Source: Peribolospora baueri | Lineage: Eukaryota; Basidiomycota; Peribolosporomycetes; Peribolosporales; Peribolosporaceae | Direction of reading: 5' to 3' | Assembly (NCBI GenBank): GCA_029717555.1 | Contig: JAMDHS010000018.1 | Span: forward strand, 219,988-283,987 | Length of the DNA: 64,000 bases | In this document: positions 1 to 11,205 of the stretch, in pieces | Layout of the letters: every line of letters begins with the position of its first letter | How positions within the stretch are numbered: the stretch's first letter is position 1 | The notes under the pieces: model-generated | The model's database searches: none | The model's input: only the letters and a program-made list of their open reading frames with translations | Told to the model about the DNA's origin: nothing | Program-made: the position numbers and the translations under genes

Positions 1-1386
1 TAGATTTATAAGTCACTGTGTGCGACGGCAGAAGTAGATGCGATGCGGCGCTGGGTGCCTCGTCGGTATAACAAGGGTGTATTGCATGTACCTATGGCGG
101 GGATAGGATAGGATTGGGGCCCATTGGAGGTTTGTCGGACGAGTGTCCTTCCCTCCTTCCTTCCCTCCTTCCTTCCAATCAAGAAAGGAAGGACGGAGGG
201 ACGGAAGTGACCGTGCGCCGAAGGAAGGCGTGTGAGACATGCGGGGGGAGATGGAGAGATAGGACAGTTAGACCGGGATCGGATCGGGTCGGGTCGTCCG
301 AGGTGGTGTGGTGCCGGGAGGGTGCGAGGATGGGAGGCAGGCAGGACGTCGCCGTGGTGGTCGCCATGGTTGGTCGTCGTCGTGTCGCGTCGCGTTTTCA
401 TGTGGCCCAGCTTGGCTTGGCTTGGTTTGGCTCCGACCGTCTTCGCTTCCGATCCCACGCATTGCTCCGCCTCTTCTCTCCTTCTCTTCTCCTTGCCTCC
501 CGCTCCCCGTCTTCCCTTCGTTTCATTTCCGCCGTCGCCGTCGCCGTCGCAGTCACTGTCACCGTCGCCTATGGCTGGCAACCCGGTCGGACGCCGGGTC
601 GACGGTTCCGTCGGCGGCGGCGGCGATGGTTGGAACGAGCTAAGGAGGCACTCAGAAGGCGCGGTGGGAGCGCGGATCGCCGCGGATCGCCGCGGATCGC
701 CGCGGAAAGCGGGTTAGGCGGCGGCTGCAGAGTGTTGAAGTGTCGATTACGGCGTGTGCTAACGTGACCGCAGTCTGACCGCAGTCAGACCGGCCTGGCA
801 CGCGGGCGCGTGTGGCTTCTAGCTGACCGCTAATTCGGGATCACTCCCACCTCTCTTTCTTTTCTCTCTCTTCTGCCCCTCATCGCTTTCTTTTCTCTTC
901 CACCACCTCCTCGCTCCCTTCCCCTTGCCGAGCGCACCACCTCTTCCTCCCTCGCGAGCACCAGCCCGCAAGCCGGGCAAGCCAAGCGAGCGAGCGCAAC
1001 TCCTTCCTTCGCACTTTCGTTCCTGAGAACGTCAGCCCTCATACCCGCAGCCGCTCGGCATATATCCACGCCCACGTCCACGTCCACGCCCGCCGCCGCC
1101 CTCGCACAACCACAACCACGTCGCAACGCTTCTCCATCGCAAGCGCAACCCGCTGAGCAGCCCACCCTCCTTCATGTCCCACTGACCCTGACCCTGCCCA
1201 CCGCAGCCCACCGCCTTCGTCGCTCGCACCCTCCTCTTCCCCTTCGATCGGAACGCCCACGTCGCAAAGTCCAAGTCTTCCCCGCCGTCTTCTTCTCCAC
1301 CTTCGTCCCCTCCCAGTTCTCCTCTTCTCCCTCCTTCCTCTTCGTCCGCCTCTCCTTCTTCCTCTTCTGTCATCGCACCGACCGTC
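1..1386. other. Upstream region without a supported gene
   Basis: No reading frame here has recognisable homology or coding character. Several open frames exist but are low-complexity and change frame arbitrarily. Positions 120-205 hold CCTTCC-rich sequence followed by its rough reverse complement, a possible hairpin. From about 840 to 1386 the plus strand becomes strongly pyrimidine-rich, which is typical of basidiomycete core promoters and 5' leaders, so this part is the likely promoter and leader of the DENN gene. No TATA box stands out. Confidence 0.5.
671..705. repeat. 10-bp tandem repeat
   Basis: Three exact consecutive copies of the 10-mer CGCGGATCGC (671-680, 681-690, 691-700) plus a half copy, 680 bp upstream of the DENN start codon. 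GATC-centred repeats can be protein-binding sites, but nothing here shows that. Confidence 0.8.
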
Positions 1387-4300
1387 ATGGACAGCCGCCT
1401 CTCCGTCGCCCCGGCCGCCGACGCCGCCGCCAAGAAGCCGCCCACGCCAGCAGCGAAGAGCAGCCTGCGCAACCTCAAGGGCGCGTCCTTACGCGCCTCT
1501 ATCCCCCCACCCACCACCACCGGCGGCTCGCGCCCTACCTCTCGCAACGGCGCCTCCGCATCTCGCCCCGTCTCCCACGCGCCCTCCATCGGCGTCACCG
1601 GCCCCACGCCCGCCTCCTCCGTCTCCGCCCCCGCCGCCGCCAATGGCAACAACACGCTCGCCCAGCTCCACGCCGTCTTCGGACTCCCCAAGGACCCCTC
1701 CTGCTGGACGCTCGCCGAGGACGACTGCGTCGCCGGCGTTCACCATGTCGAGAGCGCCGTCGGCCGCTTTTGGAGGCCCGAGGTCTTGGGCAGCAGCGTT
1801 TCCAGCGCTCACGTCCCTGGCGGCGGCGGCGCCGACGCCGCTGGCAGCGGAGGCAAGACTGGCAAGGACGATGACAAGGCCGGCGGCACTCGCAAGCCGC
1901 CGAGGAAGACCGATCCGAGGTGGATCGAGATGAGCGACGGCAGAGGCGGCTGCGAGAGGGTCGAGACGGCCAAAGTGCTCGCCAAGGCGCTCAAGGTGCG
2001 TCGCCGCGGAGCGCTGTTCTGTTCCACGCTCGGTCCGCGCTCATGCTCAACCTCCTTCTCGCTCACCCTTGCCCTTCCAGCACTCCTTCACCCGCGAGGT
2101 GGAGGTCGTCTGTGGCCCTCCGAACTACTCTCCCGTCAGCACCTCGCACACCTTCTCCTTCTCCGTTCCCGTCACCCGCATCCCCTCTCCCGTCGCCGGC
2201 ACCACGACCACGGCCAGTGTGGACACAAACCACCTCCACCCTTCCTCTGCCGCTGGCAGCGGTGGACAACGCACCCTCTCCCGCCGACCCAGCAGCCTCA
2301 GCGACGGCCGCAAGGCGGCGAGCAGGCTGGGCCTCTCGATAAGCGAACTGCAGGACATTGATAAAGCACAGCAACAACGACAACAACAGCAACTACTGCA
2401 GCAGCATCAGCAAGCGGGCTTCGTTCCGTGGGGGCCTTCGTCCGCCCTTGCCATTTCTGCGGGCGATTTGGCTGACCCCACAGTCACCTTCTACGGCGTT
2501 ACCCTCCTCGTCTGGTCCGCAGCGGACGACTCTCGAGCGCAGGCGGTGCGCAAGGAGCTCGAGCGCGCCGCCCGCCAACACGGCGCTGGCATGCCGCCCA
2601 GTCCCATCATCCCCGGCTACCGCGGTCGACGCGGCGGCGGCGGCGGCGGCGGGACCGGCAGGGGCGGCGGCATGTACGGCATGTCCGGCGGCGGGCCCGA
2701 TGAGGACGCCATCGATTGGGAGCAGGATGAATTGGAGAGCGAGGGCGCCATTGACAGCAACCCGCCTGGCGGGCCTTTGGTCAGTCGTGCATTTATCGAT
2801 CGTCATCCCGATCCTCTCGTTGAGAGCTTCGACGTTTTATTTTTTTCTCTTTCTCTTGCTGTCTCGCTGACCTCGTTCGACCCCGTTTGCTTTGCATTCG
2901 GACACATCAGGCCTTCCTCGGACCCAACACCACCTTCTACCTCCCCTACGCCATCTGTCTCGTCTCCCGTCACCCGCTCTACAACCTCCTCGGAGATTGG
3001 AACAAGGCGGCCTGGTTCAGGTACTCGAGGAACATCGAGTGGCACAACAGACTCATGTCCGTCATCCTCAATCATCACGCACCCCGCCCCGGAGAGACGA
3101 TTCGTCTCGACGCGGGTCCGGACGACGACATCGACTTCCTTTGCAGCTTTCCTGGAGGCCTCGAGTGGAACCGCGGGCTCATCAACGTCGATGTAAGTTT
3201 TGTTTCGCCTCCGTTCGGTTTCTAGAGTCGCATGTTTTCGCATTCCACCGCCGACCGACGCTCATCTGGTGGCTGGACCTGGTCGGACTTGCAGTTTCCC
3301 ATGTGGCCCGTGTTCAAGATGCTTTCCGTCGACAACTTGCTCCTCATTTGCGAGATCGCACTGGCCCCCTTCGGCCGCGTCCTCTTTCTCTCCCGTCACC
3401 CGTCCATCTTGGGCATGACCGTCGAGACGGTGCGTTACATCCTCGAGATGCGCGGCTGGCGCGGCATAGTGCACCAGAATGCGCACGCTCGTGACGTCCG
3501 CATTTTCCTCGAGGACCCCGGCAGCTGGCTCATCGCCGTCAACACCGAGCTCCGCTCGATCGCCAAGCCGCCGCTCGACGTCGCTGTCGTCGACATCGAC
3601 CTCAACTTTGTCAACTGTCCTCGCATGCCCCCCGGCGTGCCCGCTGGCCGATCGGCGAGGGAAAGGGCCAAGAAGAGGCTGAACGCCGCCCTCGGCTGGA
3701 GCGGGCCCGACTACGCCCCGCCGCGCGAGTTCATCGAGGCCTACCCTGCCGGTCGCTTCCGTCCCGTCAGCAAGATCGTCGTCAAAGGCCGCGACTCGGC
3801 GCGGGAGAGGCTCGAGCCGCCCGCGTGGTGGGATCAGGGGCAGGTGTTGGCCACGTTCGACAAGGTCTTGCAGGATATCGTGAGCCGGCGTTTTTTCTTC
3901 TTTTTTTTGTGCTTTGCCCCCGACGTTGCTTGCTGAACTGTTTTTCCCGTCGGTCACCGGTTCGGTCCTCTCCGGCGTGCCATGGCGTGCGTCGAGCAGA
4001 AAAAACCCTCGCGGCTCAGGTCCATCTTCGGCAAGTCCTCTTCCCGCACCCCGTCCAACGTGCACTCGGACGAAGCCGCCGTGCTGGCGCTCCGCAAACG
4101 CGCCTCCTTCTTCGTCGACGCCCGCGACGGCCTGGAGAACAAGATCGGCAGGCTCAACAAACGCCTTGCGTTCCTCATCTCCGAGTCGGAGATGTGGAAG
4201 GTGCAGTTCGAGCGCATCCAGCACCTCGTCGATCGCCTCACCGGCGAGGCCAACGATCTTCGCAATAAAGTCGACAAGGAAAGGCGCGAGAGCAGGCGGC

Positions 4301-5967
4301 TCAGCGGCATGGTCACCGAGAGGGATCTACAGCACGTTCAGTTGCAGATGCAGCTCAAGGATACCGAAAACGCGCGAGAGGAGGCTCGGAGGGAGCTGAT
4401 GACCATGCAGGAGAGGATGGACGCTCTGGAGATCGAGCGCGAGGCCATGATGGACGAGATCCGCGCCGTCATCTCCGGCGGCACCGACGACCTCAACCTG
4501 GCCATCCAGCGCCTCGACGTCCTCTCCGACATCGGCTCTCGCCCTGGAAGTCGCACCTCTCGTCGTGGCAGCATCGGCAGTCGACCTGGTTCGCGCACCG
4601 ACGCCGCCGGCCGCTTCCGCGGTGTCGTGTCGCCCGCATTCGAACGCGGCCGCGCCGTCGAGCGCATCGCCGAATCCAGCACCGAAGCCCTGGTAAGGCC
4701 GCGCAGGAGCATGTCGGCCGACGACGGTCCGATGCGCGGGAGCAGGCGCAACTCGCTGGCCAGCGTAAGGCGCATGTCTGTGTCGAGCATCGACGGCACC
4801 GCCGACGACGCGCTGCAAGCCGAGATCTCGCTTCGGACGAGCGTCGTGTCGGACCAGATCACGAGGCTGCAACGCCAGCTCGAGAGCACGCTGATCAACC
4901 TCGAAGAGCGTCGGAGCATCGATAACTCGAACAGGCGCAACTCGATCGTCAGCGTGGCGAGGAGCGAGCGCAGCGTTCGCAGTCCCGGCGAGGGCGAGGG
5001 CGGCGGCAGCGGCGGCGCGGCGCCCAACAGCGCAGGAACGGAGGATGAGGAGATCATGGCAGACGAAGACAGGTCGCCGACGAGCCCTTCCAGCGACAAG
5101 GACAAGCCGGCGGCCAAGGTGCCGTCTCGAGTCACGCCCACCCCTCCTTCCGCCTACCGCCCGCCCCGCTACATAAATAACGTGCCTAAGAGACAGAGCA
5201 CGCCAGGCAGAGTCGTCAGTCCGAGCGTCGGCTCTCGGACGGAAAGCCGCGGCGAGGCGAAGCGAGACGGCGCTCAGTCTCCTGCGTCCCCAACGGACTC
5301 GGTCCCCCCGGCCTCGCCCGCCGCGTCTCCCGAGCCCGTCGCTGTGCCCAACAACGTCCGTCTCTCCGCCTTCATGTCGCCTTCCTTGACCGACGTCAGT
5401 ACGCCCGTCCCCTCTTCGCCTTCCGTCGAGCCCGATCGGACGCCGCGGATGAACCAGAACAACTCGTCTCGCATGTCGATCGTCTCCAACTACGAGGACG
5501 CCCGGTCCGAGATTGCGCGCTATTACGACGGCCCCGCCGCGAGCGTGGCCTCGTCCGACGATCTCTTCTCTCGCTCCAGTCTGGATTCACTGACGTACGG
5601 CGCCGGCGCCGGCGCCGGCACTGACCGACCTCTGGGCCAGGAGGGCACGGAGAACGACGATGAGATGAGCGCCTTTGGTGGTCATTCGCTCGAGTCGCAC
5701 CACATCGATGGCATCGGCGTCGTCCACTCTGCCTCCACGACCTCGACCTTTCGCGATGCCTCGCCGCCCCCCGCCAAGAACGTTGGTCTTGGCCGCGAAG
5801 TAACGCTGAGGCCTTCGACGACCATGTCGAGCATGAGCAGCGACACGACCAAGTTTGAGCCCATCGAGCAGAGGACCGACAGCCCTACCATTCCCACCGT
5901 CGGCAAGCTTGACAACGGCACGCTCTCGAGGTCGACGAGTGCGGAGACCGAGACCACCGTCGCCTGA
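1387..5967 (+). CDS. DENN-domain protein (putative Rab guanine nucleotide exchange factor)
   Basis: Five exons, all joined in phase 0: 1387-1995, 2081-2779, 2911-3192, 3295-3879, 4000-5967; 1,380 aa. The uDENN part begins around residue 205 and includes the block VTFYGVTLLVWS. The cDENN core spans residues ~437-725, with AFLGPNTTFYLPYAICLVS, then LSVDNLLLICEIALAPFGRV, FLSRHPSILGM, and a dDENN-like block with VDIDLNFVNCP. DENN proteins exchange GDP for GTP on Rab GTPases in membrane traffic; the Rab partner cannot be told from sequence. A glycine-rich loop (about residues 390-410) interrupts the domain linker. Residues ~750-890 form a long coiled coil, and the remaining ~490 residues are Ser/Pro/Arg-rich and probably disordered and phosphorylated. 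The first ATG after a pyrimidine-rich leader was chosen. Family call is firm; substrate unknown. Confidence 0.88.
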
Positions 5968-6320
5968 ACGACGCGGAGGAACGCTCGCTGGAGGCCCCAT
6001 GACCCTTCCCCCACACTCCCCACCCATTCCTTTCCTCTCGCTATTTACCCCCACCGTTCTCCTTCCATCTTCGATCTCCAACCCATCTTCCCTCGTTCGC
6101 GCCTAACGAAACTCCGCTCGGCTGAGCCGTACTTATATCCTACCTACCCTAGCCAGCCTACCCACGCTCCTTAATTGACCTCTCCGTCAGTCTGTCGATA
6201 CATTCATTACCCGCACCCGCCCGTCGGTCGGTCTGCTCGCTCCCCTTCCGCTCGTTTGCAACTCTTCCCGTTCTACGCTGCCCCTCCCCCCGACTCTCCC
6301 GTTCTACGCTGCTCCTCCCC

Positions 6321-6362
<42 letters not shown>

Positions 6363-6649
6363 ACTAGGCCTCGCCCACCGTTCGGTTTCGCTCACTCGCT
6401 TCTCTAGCGCCGCGCACCTTATTTGATTCCCTGGCTCGCGCCTCCACTAGGAGGGAACAGCGATGGTCGCTTTTCGTTGTCTGTATACTCTTTCTTTGGA
6501 TTTTCGGTACGCCGGCGAATGGAAATGGAAGCGAAGGGCTCGGAAAAGCCCGTCTGTCTATCTGTCTACCCTTGTAGTCTGAACAAGACGAAGGAAAAGA
6601 AAAGAAAAGAAAAGAAGTCCACGGAATTCCCGTTCCGATTGAGTCCTGG
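5968..6649. other. Intergenic region between convergent DENN and TTL-like genes
   Basis: This holds the 3' ends of two convergent genes. It is strongly C/T-rich on the plus strand, contains the 40-base poly-C tract, and has an AAAAGAAAAGAAAAGAAG run at ~6596-6616. No coding sequence is supported. Confidence 0.6.
6322..6361. repeat. Poly-C tract, 40 consecutive C
   Basis: An uninterrupted run of 40 cytosines on the plus strand (poly-G on minus), about 355 bp downstream of the DENN stop codon and probably in or near its 3' UTR. Homopolymers of this length are rare in fungal genomes. It may be real (able to form i-motif or G-quadruplex structures) or an assembly/sequencing artefact of uncertain length. 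Confidence 0.95.
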
Positions 6650-8569
6650 CTACCATCCTCTCCGCAACGCATCCTCGTAGCAGAGCGTTAGCCTTTCTTC
6701 CACCATCTCGCCGTCGCCTCTTTCCTTTTTCCTTTCCCTTTCCCTTTTGGGAGGGAAGAAGAAGGGAAAGGCGGCGACGCGCAGGGCACTTTCGAAGAGG
6801 TCGTCGATGACGCATGACAGTCGAGCGCCCGTTTGCTTAAAGTCCGGTTGCTGTGATAGAATGAATTGAATGGGCGAAGAAGGGAGGGCAAGAAAAGCGA
6901 GATGGTTAGTTACGCTGGAACAACTCGCTTCTCGTTCCCTCCCTCCCTTTTCTTTGCTATCTCCTTCGACCCCACTTCACATCCGCGCGCCCGTTCGTCC
7001 AGACAGCCAAAGAGAAGACGAAGATATCGCGGCTAAGAGATGCTCACCGCATTAACCTCCAGCAGCCACACGCCCAGCCGATCATCCACGCACAGGTCCA
7101 CGCCAAAGATTTCGAACGCGTTCGGAAGCGGCTGGAAGTGGACGTGCGAGGGACCTTGGACGGCCGCCCGGAAGGTCTCGCCTATCACTTCTACAACGCT
7201 TGCATAGATCTTTTGGAGGTCAGCACGGGTGAGGATGGCGGCGGGAGAGGAAGAGGGGCTGCTGGAATAGACGGGCAAGCCGTCCAGCTCCCAGAAGAGC
7301 CGAACGTTGCGCTCGGCCGGTACGCCTTCTTCGCTCGTCGCCGCCGCCTCGTCTCCGGCGCTCCAGCGCTCTTGGAGGCAGGTATTGGTGAGGTGCCGAC
7401 GGAGGTCTGTGACGCTTCCATCCTCATTGACGTCCGACCCAGCAGACGATCTGGAATCGCACACGGGATCGGAACCAGGAGGCTCGTACGGCAGAGGAGC
7501 GAAGAGGGCGAGCATATCCCTGTAAAGGTAGACCTTGATGGCGTGCGCCGCTAGAACGTAGGCACGCAAATGGAACTTGCGACCTTTGGATTGTCCATGA
7601 CCCTGCGGTGTGGAGCGTTCCGTGGTCGTCGTCGTCGTCCCATTCGAGCGACCGCTGGAGGTTGCGTGGGCCTCGTCGCCAATGTTCGAAGGGGCGTCTT
7701 CTGGCTCGAGCAGGAGCGGGTTGGAGATGTATTCCTGTGATGCGACGGGGAACCGGATCGAAGAGGCAAGAACGCAGTCCGTTGAATCTCTCTCCTTCTC
7801 TCCCGCCCACCTCAGTCGCCATCCTCCCCAGCTCGCTCACCTGAATCACGAAATGTCGCAGCTGGCTAGTCGCGACCCTGGTATACTCAGTGCCGCGCCC
7901 ATCTCCATCCTCCTCCTTCTCCTCCTCCTCCTCCTCTTCCGTATCACTAATGCCGCCAAACTCGTCAAAGATGGCATACAAATCCTCTTTCGTCGAGAAC
8001 AGCCTGATCCCCTGTCCCCGATCCGCCATGCTCGGCTTGAGGATAAAGTGCTTCCGCGGGCGCCCTTCCTCAAACGCTTCTGCCAGCTCGTACAGGTCGT
8101 CAGCCAGGAGCTCGTCCAACTCGTCCGCAAACTGGATCTCGAGCCTCCATGTCCTGGGCACGGTGCGGCGGAGGAGCGATCGGTGGGGGTGTTTGACGAG
8201 ATAGGCGTGCACGGTGTGCTGGAGGGCGTGTTTGCGGATGAGCGCCTTGCGGAAGACGTAGGACGAGGCGAGCGAGGTTGTGGGGTGTGAGAGTAGGACA
8301 TCGAAGTTGAGATGGTCATAGTCGCCGAACTGGAGCGCCGCCGGTGGCGTCTCCTCATTCGGATCGCTCTCGGCCTCGTCGTGGCTTCCGGGGCGTACAT
8401 GTGGTTCACCGTCCAAAACGGTGAAGGAGGTGAGGACCTTGGCGACGGCTCGCACGGCGGCGGCTTGGGTGTACTCCGCTCCAGGGAAGTACACCCTCGC
8501 GGTGCGCGGGAGGGGCGCGAGAGAGGTCGTCTTGGTCATCAGTGGGGATGCATCCGGAAGAAGGGACAC
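6650..8569 (-). CDS. Tubulin-tyrosine ligase (TTL) family protein, ATP-grasp fold
   Basis: Three exons on the minus strand: 8569-7841, 7734-7048, 6850-6650; 538 aa. ATP-grasp features appear in order: FILKPSMADRGQGIRLF (nucleotide-binding lysine and Gly-rich loop), FVIQEYISNPLLLE formed across the first splice junction, FHLRAYVLA, LRRHLTNTCLQ, and the metal-binding end WLLEVNAQPDFKQTG formed across the second junction. TTL-family enzymes ligate amino acids (Tyr, Glu or Gly) to protein C-termini or side chains, mostly of tubulin; fungal members (such as the C-terminal domain of budding-yeast Pby1) have poorly known substrates. An acidic Glu stretch (~residues 212-224) and a Lys/Arg/Glu-rich tail are low-complexity additions. 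An internal Met at codon 11 could also serve as start. The correct joining of both conserved motifs supports the model strongly. Confidence 0.87.
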
Positions 8570-9041
8570 TGAGACGTCGAGACGTGGAGAAGAAAAACGA
8601 GCAATCGGAACGGGAAGAAGAAATAGACGGGGGCGCGATAAGATCAGATCAAGTCCAGAGGATTCGACACGAGCTTTGGGCCGACCGAATTGCTACAATG
8701 GTGGAAAAGCCACGGAACAGCCTTCGGTATGGTACAGCTAGGAAGCACGAGGCGGGAGACACAACAAAGAGAGTGCAAGGAAAGCGCAAGATCGACGTTT
8801 GTGCGCCATACGCGGCTTGGCGCACGAGGGTTACAAGCTGAAGAAGTAGAATCAAACTGAACCGACATTCACCGAGACGAAGGCCCAGCCCGAAACGACA
8901 AGGATGGAACAGCGATCGAAAGCGGGCCCAGTCAGGACAGGTCGATGATGACAAGCGGAGCATGGCATACGAGGAAGAATGGGCGGATGCCGGTTCACTA
9001 ACGCGCACAGCGCTCAGATGTGAGCAAGGCAACCTCGCTCT
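8570..9041. other. Intergenic region upstream of the TTL-like gene
   Basis: This 472-bp stretch lies between two minus-strand genes in head-to-tail order. It is the likely promoter of the TTL-like gene plus the 3' UTR of the next gene. Nothing else is recognisable. Confidence 0.5.
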
Positions 9042-9965
9042 TCACCTCCCATTCCCCACCCCTCCGCCGCCGGCCCTCTCGACCATCATAGGCTCAGCTC
9101 TTCCATACACGGCACGAGGAAGGCTGCGTTGTCTGCTTCTGTACTCCGCATACTCGGCCGAGGCGGCCTTGGCGTCGATGACGGACATCATCCTCGTCGA
9201 CGGAGAGCGCCAGGGCCCACGAGTCGTGTCTGCCCCTAAAGCATCGTCTCGGCCGGAGCGTGCTCTGGCGAGGCCATTGGGTTTTTGGAAAGAGGCTCCA
9301 TCCCCTGTGGACATGGACGTGGGAGGTTGGCTGTAAGGGGCAGAGTACGAGTGGGAGGAGGGAGAGCCGCCTCTTTGGAGGGAGGAGGAGCGCTTGGAGT
9401 GCAGAGCCACGGACTCCGACGTCGTAAGCGCACACTTGCGGCAGACAGGCTACCATCGTGAACGGAAAGGCGGGAAGGAGCGGAAAGGTTAGATGAGCGG
9501 AGAAATTCGAGGACCCACCAATGATACTGAAGGATTCTGGCGAGACGACGCTCACCTCTCCATTTCTTTCCCGCTCCTCTACGTCGCCCGCCGAGCATTT
9601 CTGCTCCAAAAGAGGGTTCCTATACACGGTCGAGGAGGCAAAGGAACACGAACATGATCCTCACGGTCAATACCGAGTCTTCAACACAAGACCACCCACG
9701 ACCACTCACCAAATAGCCGCAGCTTCGAATCGAGAAAGAGAGTATAAGCAAGCATCACACACATTGCGCCCACTCGGCCTTCGCACGCCACGTCTCCTGC
9801 CGCCCATCCTCGGGACAACTTACCTTCGGAGCAACAGCAGCTCAATGCGCAGTAGCATGGTGCACAAAAGACGGCGGTGACGTAGTGCCAGCGGCTGATC
9901 TTGCCGAAGGAGTGCTCGCCACCTTCGTCGCACCGGTCGGTGATCTCCGTCGATGCAGTCGACAT
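9042..9965 (-). CDS. Small cysteine-rich membrane-type protein, possibly BRI3-like
   Basis: Four exons on the minus strand: 9965-9824, 9722-9710 (a 13-nt microexon), 9619-9556, 9449-9042; 208 aa. The N-terminal part has a CxxGGxH pattern (CDEGGEH), then a hydrophobic Cys-rich segment WHYVTAVFCAPCYCALSCCC, then WNPLLEQKCSAG and VCRKC. This order (Cys-Gly-Gly-His, one membrane segment, further Cys) resembles the BRI3 (brain protein I3) family of small endolysosomal membrane proteins, but the match is by eye and weak. The C-terminal ~120 residues are Ser/Arg-rich and probably disordered. The microexon is needed to bring exon 1 (phase 1) into frame with exon 3 (phase 2); its AAG acceptor is plausible but unproven. 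Another fold is quite possible. Confidence 0.5.
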
Positions 9966-10783
9966 GAAAGCGAGAAGGAAAGGGGCCGAGTTAAAAAAGA
10001 GGGGAGCGGGCAGGACGTGCGTATATGCGGTGGGAAAGAGAAAAAAGCTGAAAACGAAGGGGTGGGCGGTGGTGCAGCGTCAGGCACGGTAGATTTGGAG
10101 AAGCGGGCAAGGGGTTGCAAGGCTCGCCTGGTAAGTCGAGGGACGGAATTGCAAAGCAGACAAAGAAAGGCGCCGTCGACAGGACCTCGTACCGGCCCCG
10201 ACTTGGAAGGTGGCGTCGTGGTATGAGAAGCTGGAGGGAACCTGTAGAAATCGAAACGGTACGGACAGGTTCAGGCGGCAGTAACCGAGGGGCGGGAGGG
10301 AACCGACGTGAACGAAAGCGTGTTGTCCAAAGGAGCCACACAGCACAAAAGAAGTGTTTCAAATCAAGGGAAGGTCTCGAGCCTGTCGAGCCGGTGAAGA
10401 GGCTTTATCAAAACGCGACGAAAGGCCAGAAAGAGATATAATGGAAGGAAGGTGGGGACGGTGGCTGTGCGAGGATGGAGGAGGTGAGTTGGCGAGCGAC
10501 GGAATCTCGCTCGAGGCCCTTTTAAACTGTGTACCGGAGTCCTGTCAGCGCCACGCACACCCAACTGCCCCCCTCCCTGCCTTGGCCTCGGACAGTCTGG
10601 GCGACGCAATTTCGAGAGACGAGTAACGATCGTTGTTGTCTTCTTTGTCCGACACGCCCGGCTGACGGGCAGATATTGACGATTCCAGCGTGGCAACGGC
10701 GCTGCGGCCGACTGCGGCGTCTACACGGGCAACAAGTGAGAGCGCGCACGTGCCGTCCCAAAAGTTCGCGAGGGAGGAAGATT
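9966..10783. other. Intergenic region without a supported gene
   Basis: About 0.8 kb between the BRI3-like gene start and the transposon remnant. The open frames here have no conserved motifs. It presumably carries the promoter of the minus-strand gene at 9042-9965. Confidence 0.5.
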
Positions 10784-11205
10784 TCTGGAGATGTAAGTCC
10801 TCCATTGCTCTCAAAACATCAAGTGCTGCACGCCTGAGCTGGTGGTGGAACTCTGAGGTCCGCTAGTCAAATCTGCCTCGAGGATGTCGACGTCGACTCG
10901 GTCGAGTGTAGCCGAGTCAGCAGCAACCGCCCTCCTTTCAGGCCTTCGACTAAAAAAAGACGAGTCCTTTTCGAAGCGGATCGAGACAAAGGCCTGAAAG
11001 GAGGGCGGTTGCTGCTGGCTCGGTCGTCGGGAGCCGTGGCGCTTCAAGGAATTACCTCTACACTCAACCGAGTCGTCGACATTCTGGAGGCAGGTATGAC
11101 GAGCGGACCTCAGAGTTCCACCACCAGCTCGCCGGTGACGCATAGGAGCGTACAGAGGCGTGCAGCACTTGATGTTTTGAGAACAATGGAGGACTTATCT
11201 CCAGA
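10784..11205. repeat. Large imperfect inverted repeat (hairpin-forming)
   Basis: Left arm 10784-10946 and right arm 10989-11205 are reverse complements with a 42-bp spacer. Both begin or end with the shared segment CTCCATTG (left) / CAATGGAG (right) and meet near AAGGCCTGAAAGGAGGGCGG. The right arm is longer because the left arm lacks two internal pieces of roughly 20 and 35 bp. The right arm carries the coding sequence VDILEAGMTSGPQSSTTSS of the partner ORF; the left arm encodes the near-identical VDILEADLTSGPQSSTTSS on the minus strand. So the structure arose by inverted duplication of element coding sequence rather than being a terminal repeat. Confidence 0.85.

Noticed and set aside
1-830. 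Plus-strand open frames at 114-767 and 232-717 as genes
   Set aside because: They are overlapping frames of the same low-complexity DNA, with basic or Ser/Pro-rich composition and no motifs.
3262-4224. 320-codon minus-strand open frame opposite the DENN gene
   Set aside because: It overlaps conserved DENN exons and an intron on the other strand; composition is that of a mirror frame.
6175-6426. Open frame across the poly-C tract giving a polyproline protein
   Set aside because: It is produced by the homopolymer itself, lacks any conserved sequence and lies between two convergent genes.
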